Shown one piece after another: positions 1 to 8,095 of a stretch of 64,000 nt of DNA. The notes beneath the pieces were generated by a model. The model was not told where the DNA came from and ran no database searches. It worked only from the letters and a program-made list of their open reading frames with translations. This DNA is from Longimicrobium terrae (GTDB lineage Bacteria > Gemmatimonadota > Gemmatimonadetes > Longimicrobiales > Longimicrobiaceae). A program made the position numbers and the translations under genes. The stretch's first letter is position 1, and each line of letters begins with the position of its first letter. The stretch is from NCBI RefSeq assembly GCF_014202995.1, contig NZ_JACHIA010000014.1, positions 1-64,000 on the forward strand, in the 5' to 3' direction.

Positions 1-299
1 GCCGGTTGGCGGTGGGATTCTCGGGTTTGGGGGTTTTGGTCGGGGGTTGGGGGGGGTTGGGGGTGGGTACCGTTTTGTCTCTTTGGTTGTGGGTGGGGGT
101 TACCCCCCCCCCCCCCCCCCCCGGTTTCTATAACGTTGCACAGCGTGAACGGTCCTTTGGGGAAGCGCTGCTTTGCAATTCAGGCTCCACTCCGGTCGCA
201 CCCCCGCTCCCCGCGCCAACGCTGCGGGGTTCCCGCCGTGGCCGCCGAGCCGGGGCGGGGATGGGCCGGAACCGCTGCGCGCAGTTGCGCAATACGGAC
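1..299. other. Low-complexity leading edge, no gene
   Basis: The first 100 bases are almost pure G and T with several G runs (potential G-quadruplex sequence), followed by an uninterrupted run of 20 C at 103-122. From about 123 the sequence looks like ordinary GC-rich chromosomal DNA. No credible coding frame is present before rpsO. The left edge may be a contig end with sequencing artefact, or a genuine slippage-prone tract. Confidence 0.6.
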
Positions 300-313
300 A
301 CTTCGGGTATAAT
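285..313 (+). promoter_or_regulatory. Sigma70-type promoter of rpsO
   Basis: A perfect -10 hexamer TATAAT lies at 308-313 and TTGCGC at 285-290, separated by exactly 17 nt. Transcription would start near 320, leaving a leader of about 87 nt before the rpsO start codon, long enough to hold an S15-type autoregulatory structure (inference from rpsO in other bacteria). Confidence 0.65.
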
Positions 314-406
314 CAGGGCTTGCTTGTTGATCCGCTCGGATAGTCACTGTCTGATTGGATCGGCTGACTTCCTGACCAGCGCAGACTCTTCTGGAGGCTC
401 CGATCG

Positions 407-676
407 ATGGCCATTACCGCCGAACAGCGCGACGAAATCGCGAAGAAGTACCAGCTGCACCCGAATGACAAGGGCAGCACCAAGGTTCAGATCGCGCTGC
501 TGACCGCGCGCATCAACGACCTGACCGGGCACTTTCGCGCCCACAAGAAGGACCACCACTCGCGTCAGGGGCTGCTCAAGATGGTCGGCCAGCGCCGCGC
601 GCTGCTCGACTACCTGCGCCGCAACGACATCGACGCGTACCGCGCGCTGATCGCCGACCTGGGTCTGCGCCACTGA
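407..676 (+). CDS. rpsO: 30S ribosomal protein S15
   Basis: Encodes an 89-residue protein of the exact family length that binds 16S rRNA early in small-subunit assembly. Recognisable S15 signatures are the start [16 protein letters not shown], the central [19 protein letters not shown], the [15 protein letters not shown] segment that contacts the rRNA three-way junction, and [12 protein letters not shown] near the C terminus. A GGAG sequence precedes the ATG. It is followed by a strong terminator and then pnp, the conserved rpsO-pnp arrangement of many bacteria, so the two genes probably share some transcription by read-through. Confidence 0.98.
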   Translation: MAITAEQRDEIAKKYQLHPNDKGSTKVQIALLTARINDLTGHFRAHKKDHHSRQGLLKMVGQRRALLDYLRRNDIDAYRALIADLGLRH

Positions 677-801
677 GCGGCACGGCGGCGGGCGGGCGCG
701 GCACTTCCCGGTGGATGCACGCTCTGGCGTGTGTCCTCGCCGCGGAGCCGTGTACCCTTCGCGGCCAGCGCATGCCTGAGGGCGGCGCGAACGGATAGGA
801 A

Positions 802-848
802 CAAGCCGGCCGCACGGGACTTTTCCCGTGTGGCCGGCTTGCGTTTTT
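802..848 (+). terminator. rpsO terminator in the rpsO-pnp spacer
   Basis: Arms 802-819 and 824-841 pair over 18 positions with one G-T pair and a 4-nt loop, followed closely by five T at 844-848. In the E. coli rpsO-pnp operon this spacer also holds a terminator and processing site; a processing role here is inference. Confidence 0.85.
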
Positions 849-951
849 GCACAGCGGCGACGAAGTGAACATCAAAGCGACCGGGCTCCGTCTGCGGGGG
901 AGCGCTGCCCGGAGTGCGGCCTCCCCCGAGCAAACCAACAGGAAAATCCAA

Positions 952-3117
952 ATGGCAAAGCTGGAAAGACAGTTCGCGGGACGCCCGTTCATTCTGGAAG
1001 CGGGCAAGATGGCCCGCCAGGCGGACGGCTCGTGCACCGTGCAGTTCGGTGAGACCATGGTGCTGTGCACCGCGGTGGCGCAGGACAACCCGACCCACCT
1101 TCCGTTCTTTCCGCTGACGATCGAGTACCGCGAGCGCACGTACGCGGCGGGCAAGATCCCCGGCGGGTTCATCAAGCGCGAAGGGCGTCCCTCCGACAAG
1201 GAGATCCTGTCCGCGCGGCTCATCGACCGCCCGCTTCGCCCGCTGTTCCCCGACGGCTTCTACAACGAGACGCAGGTCTTTGTCTACGTCATCTCCGCCG
1301 ACCAGGAGAACGACGCCGACGTGATCGCGCTCACCGGCGCCTCGCTGGCGCTGAACATGAGCCGCATTCCGTTCGCGGAGCCGGTGGCCGCCGTGCGCAT
1401 CGGGCGCATCCAGGGCCAGTGGGTGCTGAACCCCACCTTCGCGCAGCTGGAGTACAGCGACCTGGACGTGATCGTCGCCGGCAGCGAAGACGCCATTCAG
1501 ATGGTTGAGGGCGGCGCGCTGGAAGTGCCGGAAGAAGAGATCGCCGAGGGCCTGGTGGTGGCGCACGCCGCCATCAAGGAGCTGATCGGCATTCAGAAGG
1601 AGATGCTGGCGCAGCTGGACGTGCCGGCCAAGATGGAGTGGACGCCCCGCGCCGTGGACGCCACCATCCGCGAGCGGGTGGAGAGCGCCGCCGGCACCCG
1701 CGTGGCCGAGGCCCTCAAGATCGCCGGCAAGCACGAGCGCGCCGACGCCCTCAAGGCCATCCGCACCGAGATCGCCGCGTCCATCGCCGCCGAGTTCCCG
1801 GACAGCGACAAGGACGTGGGCGGCGTGATGAAGGATCTGGAAAAGCGCGAAACGCGCGAAATGATCCTGAACACCGGCACCCGCTCCGACGGCCGCACGA
1901 CCGACCAGGTGCGCCCCATCAGCATCGACGTGGACGTGCTGCCGCGCGCGCACGGCTCGGCGCTGTTCACCCGCGGGCAGACCCAGGCGCTGGGCGTGAC
2001 CACGCTGGGCACGCAGGGCGACGAGCAGGCGTACGACACCATCGACTTCCCCACGCAGCAGAAGAAGTCGTTCATGCTGCACTACAACTTCCCCCCGTTC
2101 AGCACGGGCGAAGTGAAGCCCATGCGCGGCACCAGCCGCCGCGAAATCGGCCACGGCGCGCTGGCCGAGCGGGCGCTGGAGGCGATGCTTCCGCCGTTTG
2201 ACGAGTTCCCCTACACGATCCGCGTGGTGAGCGACGTGCTGGAGAGCAACGGCTCGTCGTCGATGGCCACGGTGTGCGCCGGTTCGCTGTCGCTGATGCA
2301 GGCGGGCGTGCCCATGCGCGCGGCCGTGGCCGGCGTGGCCATGGGGCTGATCAAGGAAGGCGACCGCGTGGCGGTGCTGACCGACATCCTGGGCTCCGAA
2401 GACGCGCTGGGCGACATGGACTTCAAGGTGGCGGGCACCCGCGAGGGCGTGACCTCCATCCAGATGGACATCAAGATCGAGGGGCTCACCATCGAGCTCA
2501 TGCGCGAGGCGCTGCAGAAGGCGAACGTGGCGCGCATGCACATCCTCGACAAGATGGATGAAGTGCTCAGCGAGGCTCGTCCGGAGCTCAGCCAGTACGC
2601 GCCGCGCATCATCACCGTCAAGATCGATCCGGCCAAGATCGGCGAAATCATCGGGCCCAAGGGCAAGACGATCCGCGGCATCCAGGAAGCCACGGGCGCC
2701 ACGATCAACATCGACGACGACGGCACCATCACCATCGCGTCGGTGAGCGGCGAGGGCGGCGAGCGCGCGCGCCGCATCATCGCCGGGATGACGGAAGAGG
2801 CCGAGGTCGGCAAGATCTACGAGGGCCAGGTCAAGAGCACCACGACGTTCGGCGCGTTCGTGGAGATCATGCCCGGCACCGAGGGCCTGCTGCACATCAG
2901 CGAGCTGCAGGCCGGCCGCGTGGAAAAGACCGAGGACGTGGTCAAGAAGGGCGACGTGGTGCAGGTGAAGCTCCTTTCCATCGACGAAAAGGGCCGCCTT
3001 CGCCTGTCGCGCAAGGCCGCGCTGGCGGAGCTTGCCGGCAACGGCGGCAATGCCACGGACGGCGCCAGCGGCGGCAGCGCCACGGGTGCTCCGGCCCCGG
3101 GCAGCGCCCAGGCGTAA
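952..3117 (+). CDS. pnp: Polyribonucleotide nucleotidyltransferase (PNPase)
   Basis: A 721-residue PNPase, the processive 3'-5' phosphorolytic exoribonuclease that turns over mRNA as a homotrimer and can form part of a degradosome. Two RNase PH-like domains (roughly residues 1-230 and 300-540) flank an all-helical linker; the second contains the conserved [16 protein letters not shown] and [18 protein letters not shown] segments. A KH domain (about 550-615, [18 protein letters not shown]) and an S1 domain (about 618-690, [28 protein letters not shown]) follow, then a low-complexity Gly/Ala/Ser tail. An upstream in-frame ATG at 847 would overlap the terminator; the start at 952 gives the canonical N terminus [11 protein letters not shown] and has an AGGAAA sequence before it. 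Confidence 0.97.
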   Translation: MAKLERQFAGRPFILEAGKMARQADGSCTVQFGETMVLCTAVAQDNPTHLPFFPLTIEYRERTYAAGKIPGGFIKREGRPSDKEILSARLIDRPLRPLFPDGFYNETQVFVYVISADQENDADVIALTGASLALNMSRIPFAEPVAAVRIGRIQGQWVLNPTFAQLEYSDLDVIVAGSEDAIQMVEGGALEVPEEEIAEGLVVAHAAIKELIGIQKEMLAQLDVPAKMEWTPRAVDATIRERVESAAGTRVAEALKIAGKHERADALKAIRTEIAASIAAEFPDSDKDVGGVMKDLEKRETREMILNTGTRSDGRTTDQVRPISIDVDVLPRAHGSALFTRGQTQALGVTTLGTQGDEQAYDTIDFPTQQKKSFMLHYNFPPFSTGEVKPMRGTSRREIGHGALAERALEAMLPPFDEFPYTIRVVSDVLESNGSSSMATVCAGSLSLMQAGVPMRAAVAGVAMGLIKEGDRVAVLTDILGSEDALGDMDFKVAGTREGVTSIQMDIKIEGLTIELMREALQKANVARMHILDKMDEVLSEARPELSQYAPRIITVKIDPAKIGEIIGPKGKTIRGIQEATGATINIDDDGTITIASVSGEGGERARRIIAGMTEEAEVGKIYEGQVKSTTTFGAFVEIMPGTEGLLHISELQAGRVEKTEDVVKKGDVVQVKLLSIDEKGRLRLSRKAALAELAGNGGNATDGASGGSATGAPAPGSAQA

Positions 3118-3133
3118 GGCAGTTCGATGGACG

Positions 3134-3171
3134 AAAGCCCCCGCCCGGTTCGCCGGGCGGGGGCTTTTTTT
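3134..3171 (+). terminator. pnp rho-independent terminator
   Basis: A 15-bp perfect stem (3134-3148 with 3153-3167) capped by a stable TTCG tetraloop and followed by a T run to 3171, starting 16 nt after the pnp stop codon. Confidence 0.93.
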
Positions 3172-3439
3172 AGTGCGTGAGTGCGGGGTGCGTGAGTGCG
3201 TGAGTGCGAAAGACAGGGGCGACTGAAGTCGCGGCAACAACGGCGCGAAGTCCGCCTGCGCGGACTGGGGGGAAGGGTTGTTTCTTCTTTCGATGAGCTT
3301 CGGCGCGGCCGCCTGTCCAGGAGAGAATGAATTCGCCGCTGGAAAAGCACGAAGTCCGCCTGCGCGGACTGTGGCCGCCAGTTCCGCGTGGCCCCCCGAA
3401 CGAGGGCGCGGGGCACGATCGTGCACGTAGCCTCGCACG
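3172..3439. repeat. Interspersed repeat family A, copy 1
   Basis: Starts with short GTGCGTGA-type repeats (3172-3207), then a unit beginning GGGCGACTGAAGTCGCGGCA (3219 onward) that contains two copies of CGAAGTCCGCCTGCGCGGACT and the segment AATGAATTCGCCGCTGG. The same order of blocks occurs at 12230-12400 after htpG with small differences, so this is a dispersed repeat family of about 160 bp rather than unique sequence. The CGAAGTCCGC..GCGGACT blocks are self-complementary and could form small hairpins. No gene is credible here. Confidence 0.75.
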
Positions 3440-3855
3440 CGCATCAGCGCATCAGCGCATCAGCACATCAGCACATCAGCACATCAGCACATCAGCACAT
3501 CAGCACATCAGCACATCAGCGCATCAGCGCATCAGCGCATCGGGCGCATCGGGCGCATCGGGCGCATCAGCGCATCAGCGCATCAGCGCATCAGCGCATC
3601 AGCGCATCGGCGCATCGGCGCATCGGCGCATCGGCGCATCGGCGCATCGGCGCATCAGCGCATCAGCACATCAGCACATCAGCACATCAGCGCATCAGCG
3701 CATCAGCGCATCGGGCGCATCGGGCGCATCGGGCGCATCAGCGCATCAGCGCATCAGCGCATCAGCGCATCGGCGCATCGGCGCATCGGCGCATCGGCGC
3801 ATCGGCGCATCGGCGCATCGGCGCATCAGCGCATCAGCGCATCAGCGCATCGGGC
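3440..3855. repeat. Period-8 tandem repeat array with higher-order duplication
   Basis: About 50 near-perfect 8-nt units of AGCGCATC, AGCACATC and GGCGCATC, with short blocks of a 9-nt variant GGGCGCATC. The order of variants is itself duplicated: the GGGCGCATC block at 3541 recurs at 3712, a shift of 171 nt, so one large block was copied in tandem. All forward frames stay open because period 8 gives an 8-residue peptide repeat (AHQRISAS) in every frame; that is a property of the repeat, not evidence of coding. Confidence 0.95.
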
Positions 3856-4020
3856 GTGAGGCGTGAGGCGTGAGGCGTGAGGCGTGAGGCGTGAGGCGTG
3901 AGGCGTGAGGCGTGAGGCGTGAGGCGTGAGGCGTGAGGCGTGAGGCGTGAGCGTGAGCGTGAGCGTGAGCGTGAGCGTGAGCGTGAGCGTGAGCGTGAGC
4001 GTGAGCGTGAGCGTGAGGCG
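3853..4020. repeat. GCGTGAG / GTGAGC simple tandem repeats
   Basis: Directly after the period-8 array comes a period-7 array of GCGTGAG (about 3853-3948) that changes into a period-6 array of GTGAGC (about 3948-4015). Three adjoining arrays with periods 8, 7 and 6 suggest successive slippage expansion from related seeds. No gene is present. Confidence 0.93.
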
Positions 4021-4055
4021 CGTCAGGGCACGCCATGGGTTGTGCATCCACCGCC

Positions 4056-4135
4056 CGTGGCGTCATCCTGAGGAGGCGCCGGTGGATGTAGAGGCGGCGC
4101 AATGACTTGGCGCCGACGAAGGATCTACCATCCCG
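4056..4135. repeat. Interspersed repeat family C, partial copy
   Basis: Contains GGCGTCATCCTGAGG near its left end and CGACGAAGGATCTACC near its right end. The same two blocks bound a longer element at 61825-62008. Together they define a dispersed intergenic element whose ends are related to GCGTCATCCTGAGG. Confidence 0.6.
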
Positions 4136-4235
4136 CACCTGAGACCTCGAGACCCGCGCCGTCACAGCCGCCGGTCGAGCGAATCAGCCGCGCAGCCACC
4201 GAAACCGATCACAGACGGGGCCGTACAGGGGAGCC

Positions 4236-5324
4236 ATGAGAATCCAGACGCGGGTTTCGATCCTGGGTGCCGCCGCCGTGATGATGGCCGGCGCGGCACC
4301 CGCCGTTGCGCAGGGAAACGACGTGCAGGCGTTCGCGGCGGAGGTGGATTCGCTGCGCAGGGCGGCCGGCATCCCCGGACTGTCCATCGCGGTGGTGCGC
4401 GACGGCCGCGTGGTGCTGGCCCGCGGCTTCGGGTGGGCAGACGTGGAGGCACGCACGCCCGCCACCGAGCACACGCCGTACAACATCGCCTCCGTCACCA
4501 AGACGATCTCCGGCGTGGTCGCCCTGCGCCTGGCAGAGCGGGGCAAGCTGGATCTGGACCGCCCGCTGTCCAGCTTCGCCGGCTGGGACGAGTTCTGCAC
4601 CGAGGTGGCGGCCGACGGGCCCCGCATCTTCTTTCGCGATCTGCGCTGCGACCAGCCCATCACCTTCCGCCACCTCATGGGCATGCGGATCAACGGCGAC
4701 GCGGGCCAGCGCTTCTTCTACAACCCGATCGCGTTCTCGTGGGCATCGCGGCCCATGATGCAGGTGACGGGGCGCGCCTTCAGCGACCTGGTGGCGGATG
4801 AGGTGTTCCGACCGGCGGGGATGACGGAGTCGGCGCGCATCCACCGCGCGCTGCCGCTTCGCGCGGATCTGGCCGCCCGGCTCGCGCTGCCGTACCACCT
4901 GGATTCGGCCGGAACGGTCATCCGCTCGGAGCCGCCGGCACCGCAGGGGGACGGCGCCGCGGGCGGTGTCATCTCCACCGCGGCCGATCTGGCGCGGTTC
5001 GACGCCGCGCTGGACGACGAGCGGCTGCTGGCGGATTCATCAAAGCAGATGATGTGGAGCGCCGGGCGCAACGCGGCCGGGCAGACGCTGCCGTACGGGG
5101 TCGGCTGGTACGTGCAGGAGATCGGCGCGCGGCGCGCCGTGTGGCACTCGGGGCTGTGGGACGGCGCCTACTCCGCGCTCTACCTCAAGCTCCCGGACGA
5201 GCGGCTGACGCTCATTCTGCTGGCCAACAGCGACGGGCTGGGCTGGGGCAACCCGCTGGACCAGGCCGCCGTCGAGCGCTCGCCCTTTGCCGCCGCCTTC
5301 CTGCGGCGGTTCCGCGGCCAGTAG
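4236..5324 (+). CDS. Secreted serine hydrolase of the beta-lactamase / PBP4* family
   Basis: A 362-residue protein with a signal peptide (residues 1-25, ending APAVAQG) and a class C beta-lactamase-like fold. The nucleophile motif S-x-x-K is SVTK at residues 86-89 and the third motif is HSG at 304-306. The second motif, usually Y-S-N, reads Y-N-P at 162-164, so the conserved Tyr is kept but the Asn position is not. The family includes D-amino-acid peptidases, esterases and beta-lactamases; the substrate cannot be told from sequence. It is probably exported. It converges with the peptide genes downstream and shares a bidirectional hairpin with them. Confidence 0.88.
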   Translation: MRIQTRVSILGAAAVMMAGAAPAVAQGNDVQAFAAEVDSLRRAAGIPGLSIAVVRDGRVVLARGFGWADVEARTPATEHTPYNIASVTKTISGVVALRLAERGKLDLDRPLSSFAGWDEFCTEVAADGPRIFFRDLRCDQPITFRHLMGMRINGDAGQRFFYNPIAFSWASRPMMQVTGRAFSDLVADEVFRPAGMTESARIHRALPLRADLAARLALPYHLDSAGTVIRSEPPAPQGDGAAGGVISTAADLARFDAALDDERLLADSSKQMMWSAGRNAAGQTLPYGVGWYVQEIGARRAVWHSGLWDGAYSALYLKLPDERLTLILLANSDGLGWGNPLDQAAVERSPFAAAFLRRFRGQ

Positions 5325-5334
5325 TGGAAACAAC

Positions 5335-5367
5335 GTGGCCGGGCGCCCTCATCGGGCGCCCGGCCAC
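5335..5367. terminator. Bidirectional terminator between hydrolase and peptide gene 1
   Basis: A perfect 14-bp stem (5335-5348 with 5354-5367) with a 5-nt loop lies between the convergent stops at 5324 and 5375, so it can serve both strands. The T tract is weak on both sides. Confidence 0.75.
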
Positions 5368-5374
5368 ACACGCG

Positions 5375-5692
5375 TCAGCAGATCACGCACATGTCACCGT
5401 GGGCACCATAGGTCTGGAACCCCTGGCAGGTGCGGTCGCAGGTATTGTGTCCGGCGCTGTCGTCGCCGCACCCCTCGCAGGTGAAGTCGCAGGTCCCGTA
5501 GCACGACGCATCGCAGGTACCCCCGCACGTGCCGTTACACGACGCGTCGCAGGTGGGGCATCCGGGACACGAGCATGCGGTGGGGCACGTGCACTGCTCC
5601 TCGCCTACGACGGTTCCGCGTTCGTGGGGCGTGGCGGTGGTGGAGAAGCTTTCGATGCGCAGATCATCCAGTTGCAGGATCAGCTTTTTCAT
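5375..5692 (-). CDS. Cysteine-rich RiPP-type precursor peptide 1
   Basis: A 105-residue peptide. The N terminus MKKLILQLDDLRIESFST and the downstream RGTV resemble leaders of pinensin-family lanthipeptide precursors (assignment from leader resemblance only). The C-terminal part has 17 Cys. Cys 48, 52, 56, 60, 64, 68 and 72 are spaced exactly four apart, and each one after Cys48 is preceded by Ser or Thr, giving a C-x-x-[S/T] array. The peptide ends in CVIC. The start at 5692 is fixed by GGAGGA upstream; the reading frame extends further but without homology to its paralogues. This copy differs most from its two neighbours around residues 69-90. No modification enzyme is adjacent. Confidence 0.85.
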   Translation of the reverse strand: MKKLILQLDDLRIESFSTTATPHERGTVVGEEQCTCPTACSCPGCPTCDASCNGTCGGTCDASCYGTCDFTCEGCGDDSAGHNTCDRTCQGFQTYGAHGDMCVIC

Positions 5693-5806
5693 TGGGTCCT
5701 CCGAGATGGATGGGGATTGGGAGGCAAAGCGGTGCGTCCGCTCCGACGGGGCTGGGTACGGCCAGGGCGGGCGGATAGCCCGGAACCGGATGCCCGGAGA
5801 TGCGAA

Positions 5807-5836
5807 TGGCCGGGCGCCCCAGCGGGTGCCCGGCCA
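5807..5836 (-). terminator. Hairpin after peptide gene 2
   Basis: A 13-bp stem (5807-5819 with 5824-5836, one G-T pair) lies just downstream of the stop of peptide gene 2. It is homologous in position and sequence to the hairpins at 5335 and 6282. The T tract is weak, so it may attenuate rather than fully stop transcription. Confidence 0.65.
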
Positions 5837-5844
5837 CGCGTGCG

Positions 5845-6165
5845 TCAGCAGATCACGCAGTTCATTTCGCGGCCGCCGAACGTCTGGAAGCCTGCGCAGG
5901 TGTAATCGCAGCTGTTGTTGCCGCAACTCGCATCCCACGTGCACCCGGCGCAGGTGTCGCCGCAGGTTCCGTAGCACGACGCATCGCAGGTGCCCCCGCA
6001 GGTGCCGTTACACGACGCGTCGCAGGTGGGGCATCCCGGACACGAACACGCGGTGGGGCACGTGCACTGCTCCTCGCCTACTACGGTTCCGCGTTCACGG
6101 GGCGCGCCCGTCGTGGAGAAGCTTTCGATGCGCAGGTCGTCCAACTGCAGGGTGAGCTTTTTCAT
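5845..6165 (-). CDS. Cysteine-rich RiPP-type precursor peptide 2
   Basis: A 106-residue paralogue of the peptides on either side, about 470 bp from each. The leader is MKKLTLQLDDLRIESFST, followed by RERGTVVGEEQ. It has 18 Cys, including the seven-Cys array spaced by four at residues 48-72, the later C81, C86 and C90, and the terminal CVIC. The first 68 residues are nearly identical to those of peptides 1 and 3, while the last 25 vary, a pattern of recent duplication followed by divergence of the core. GGAGGAC lies upstream of the ATG. The family comparison is to pinensin-like leaders; a metal-binding peptide is an alternative. Confidence 0.86.
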   Translation of the reverse strand: MKKLTLQLDDLRIESFSTTGAPRERGTVVGEEQCTCPTACSCPGCPTCDASCNGTCGGTCDASCYGTCGDTCAGCTWDASCGNNSCDYTCAGFQTFGGREMNCVIC

Positions 6166-6281
6166 GGTGTCCTCCGAGATGGATGGGGATGGGGAGAAGC
6201 ACAGTGGTGCGTCCGCTCCGACCGGGCTGGCCAGGGCCAAGACGGGTGGGTGGCGCGGAACCGGAATGCCCGAGACGCGAA

Positions 6282-6311
6282 TGGCCGGGCACCCTTCCGG
6301 GTGCCCGGCCA
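6282..6311 (-). terminator. Hairpin after peptide gene 3
   Basis: A perfect 13-bp stem (6282-6294 with 6299-6311) with a TTCC loop directly downstream of the stop of peptide gene 3, matching the hairpins after the other two copies. Confidence 0.7.
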
Positions 6312-6317
6312 CGCTTG

Positions 6318-6638
6318 TCAGCAGAGACGGCATTCCTGGGCGGGGCCGCCGTACGTCGCAAAGCCGTCGCAGGTGTAGTTGCAGCTGTTGGTTCCGCAGC
6401 TCGCTTCCCACGTGCACCCGGCGCAGCTGTCGCCGCAGGTACCGTAGCACGACGCATCGCAGGTGCCCCCACAGGTGCCGTTACACGACGCGTCACAGGT
6501 GGGGCATCCGGGACACGAGCACGCGGTGGGGCACGTGCACTGCTCCTCGCCTACGACGGTTCCGCGCTCATGGGGCGCGCCGGTCGTGGAGAAGCTTTCG
6601 ATGCGAAGGTCGTCCAACTGCAGGGTGAGCTTTTTCAT
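6318..6638 (-). CDS. Cysteine-rich RiPP-type precursor peptide 3
   Basis: The first gene of the tandem set in transcription order, 106 residues. Its leader matches peptide 2 (MKKLTLQLDDLRIESFST) and it has 18 Cys, with the same array of seven Cys spaced by four at residues 48-72. Its last residues differ (QECRLC instead of MNCVIC). A GGAGGACACC sequence precedes the ATG. The N-terminal half is conserved across the three copies at nucleotide level and the third array tetrad varies (DFT, GDT, GDS), keeping Ser or Thr before Cys. Function is unknown; the leader suggests ribosomal synthesis followed by enzymatic modification. Confidence 0.86.
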   Translation of the reverse strand: MKKLTLQLDDLRIESFSTTGAPHERGTVVGEEQCTCPTACSCPGCPTCDASCNGTCGGTCDASCYGTCGDSCAGCTWEASCGTNSCNYTCDGFATYGGPAQECRLC

Positions 6639-7090
6639 GGTGTCCTCCGGGGATGAGATGGGAGATGGGGGTACGGACGGCACAAAGGCAATCCGCATCC
6701 TCACTCCCCGGGCGGGCCCGGTGGACGTGTCAGGATACCGGAGTGCACTGGTGGGCCAATCCGCGAATTTCCATCCCGCAAGATCCTATCCAGACGATTT
6801 ACGCAGAATGCTTCCGGGAGAAACCTGCAACCGATGTGTAAACGGATTGATGTTCCGCTCCGGATCGGCCCTGTTCTGCGGTGTCGTTTGAGGTGCTGCG
6901 GCCGGTCTCCCCGCCTCCGTCCGGACCGTCTCCGCCCGCAATCGAGAGCGCCGGTTGTTGCCGCGACCGCTGGCCCGCGTCTAGTTTCCGGCCTCTGCGT
7001 GCCCCGTTCTGATCTCCTGCTGCACCGGAATGCCGCGCCCGCGGCGGCTCACCATGCTGGATCGTTCCCCCGCCCGCGCACATCCCGCGA
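6639..7090. other. Intergenic region between peptide genes and methyltransferase
   Basis: No convincing gene. On the minus strand, TTGGCC (complement of 6754-6759) and TATCCT (complement of 6732-6737), 16 nt apart, form a weak promoter candidate for the peptide array. The rest up to 7090 shows nothing recognisable; the frames open here on the plus strand have no homology I recognise. Confidence 0.4.
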
Positions 7091-8095
7091 ATGTCTTCAT
7101 CTCTCCCGATCACGCCGGCTGCTGATCCCGTTCCGCGCGCGGTGGCGGGGTTCTTTGCCGTGCAGGGCGCGAGCGTGGCGCTGTGGTGGCCGATTCTGTA
7201 CCTGGTGCCGCGCGCGCGGGAGCTGTTCCGGATGAGCCCGGGGCCGGACGACGTGCTGCTCTCCTTCATGCTCCCCGACCTGGCGGTTCTTGCGCCGGCG
7301 TCGCTGCTGGGCGCGCTTCTCCTGGCGCGGCGGGACGATCGCGCGGCCGCCATCCTGTGGTGCGCAGCGGGTGCGATCCTGTACGCGGTGCTCTTCTGCC
7401 TCGCGTTCGCGCTGCGGACGGATGCCGGCTGGCTGGGCGTTGCGCTGATGCTGCCCTGCGCACTGCTGAGCGCGAGCTGCGCGGCGGCGGTCACGCCCGG
7501 CTTTCTGGGGATGCTTCGCCCGGCGCGCCCCGCCCCCGCGGGATGGAACACGGCCAAGACCTTTGCGCAGATGGCCGTGTTCTGGGGCGTGCTCCTCTTT
7601 CTCGTTCCCGCGCTCATCCAGTCGCTGCAGGACCGCGTGGGCGTGCCCTCGTTCGCCGCGCCGGGGCTGCGGGTGATCGCCGCCATCCTCTTTGCGGCGT
7701 GCGGCGGAGTGGGCGTGTGGAGCGCCGTGGTGATGGCGCGAGAGGGCAGGGGAACGCCGCTGCCGCTGGATGCGCCGCGGGAGATGGTGGTGACGGGCCC
7801 CTACGCGTTCGTCCGCAATCCGATGGCGATGTCGAGCCTGGGGCAGGGTGCCGCGGTGGCCCTGTATCTCGGATCACCGCTGGTGTTCGTCTATGTCGCG
7901 ATCGGTGCGTGGATGTGGCAGTATCTCGCCCGGCCCGTGGAGGAGCACGACCTGCTGCGCACCTTTGGCGCGCAGTACGAGGCGTACCGGTCCGCGGTGC
8001 GCTGCTGGCTGCCGAATGCGCACCGCTATTCCATCGATCCGCTGACCGATCAACAGGCTGGCCGCGTTTGCCCCCCGACCCCATACGAGGCATGA
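7091..8095 (+). CDS. Membrane protein with ICMT/PEMT-type methyltransferase C terminus
   Basis: A 334-residue integral membrane protein. Hydrophobic segments fill the N-terminal two thirds. The C-terminal third carries the isoprenylcysteine carboxyl methyltransferase / phospholipid methyltransferase signature: GPYAFVRNPMAMSSLGQG (about 235-252) and EEHDLLRTFGAQYEAYRSAV with a following W-x-P (about 290-320). Such enzymes methylate lipids, quinones or small hydrophobic substrates with SAM at the membrane; the substrate here is unknown. The stop codon overlaps the next start (ATGA, 8092-8095), implying coupled translation. No clear ribosome-binding site precedes the ATG. Confidence 0.75.
   Translation: MSSSLPITPAADPVPRAVAGFFAVQGASVALWWPILYLVPRARELFRMSPGPDDVLLSFMLPDLAVLAPASLLGALLLARRDDRAAAILWCAAGAILYAVLFCLAFALRTDAGWLGVALMLPCALLSASCAAAVTPGFLGMLRPARPAPAGWNTAKTFAQMAVFWGVLLFLVPALIQSLQDRVGVPSFAAPGLRVIAAILFAACGGVGVWSAVVMAREGRGTPLPLDAPREMVVTGPYAFVRNPMAMSSLGQGAAVALYLGSPLVFVYVAIGAWMWQYLARPVEEHDLLRTFGAQYEAYRSAVRCWLPNAHRYSIDPLTDQQAGRVCPPTPYEA

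Noticed and set aside
610-3444. 944-codon open frame antisense to pnp
   Set aside because: It is a GC-rich shadow of the pnp coding frame; the composition is low-complexity His/Arg/Ala/Gly and pnp is unmistakable on the other strand.
3440-3855. Possible CRISPR array
   Set aside because: The repeats are contiguous 8- and 9-mers without spacers, and no cas genes are near.
3327-3873. Overlapping open frames encoding AHQRISAS peptide repeats
   Set aside because: Produced in every frame by the period-8 repeat; no ribosome-binding site, promoter or flanking domain.
5529-6628. Plus-strand frames opposite the Cys-rich peptides
   Set aside because: Shadow frames; the minus-strand genes have ribosome-binding sites, conserved leaders and paralogous conservation.
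5375-6638. Metallothionein or zinc-finger interpretation of the Cys-rich peptides
   Set aside because: Not excluded, but placed second: the leader pattern is shared with two peptides whose few Cys would not form such a site.
6834-7235. 133-codon frame upstream of the methyltransferase
   Set aside because: Arg/Pro/Cys-rich chance frame overlapping the start of the better-supported membrane methyltransferase.
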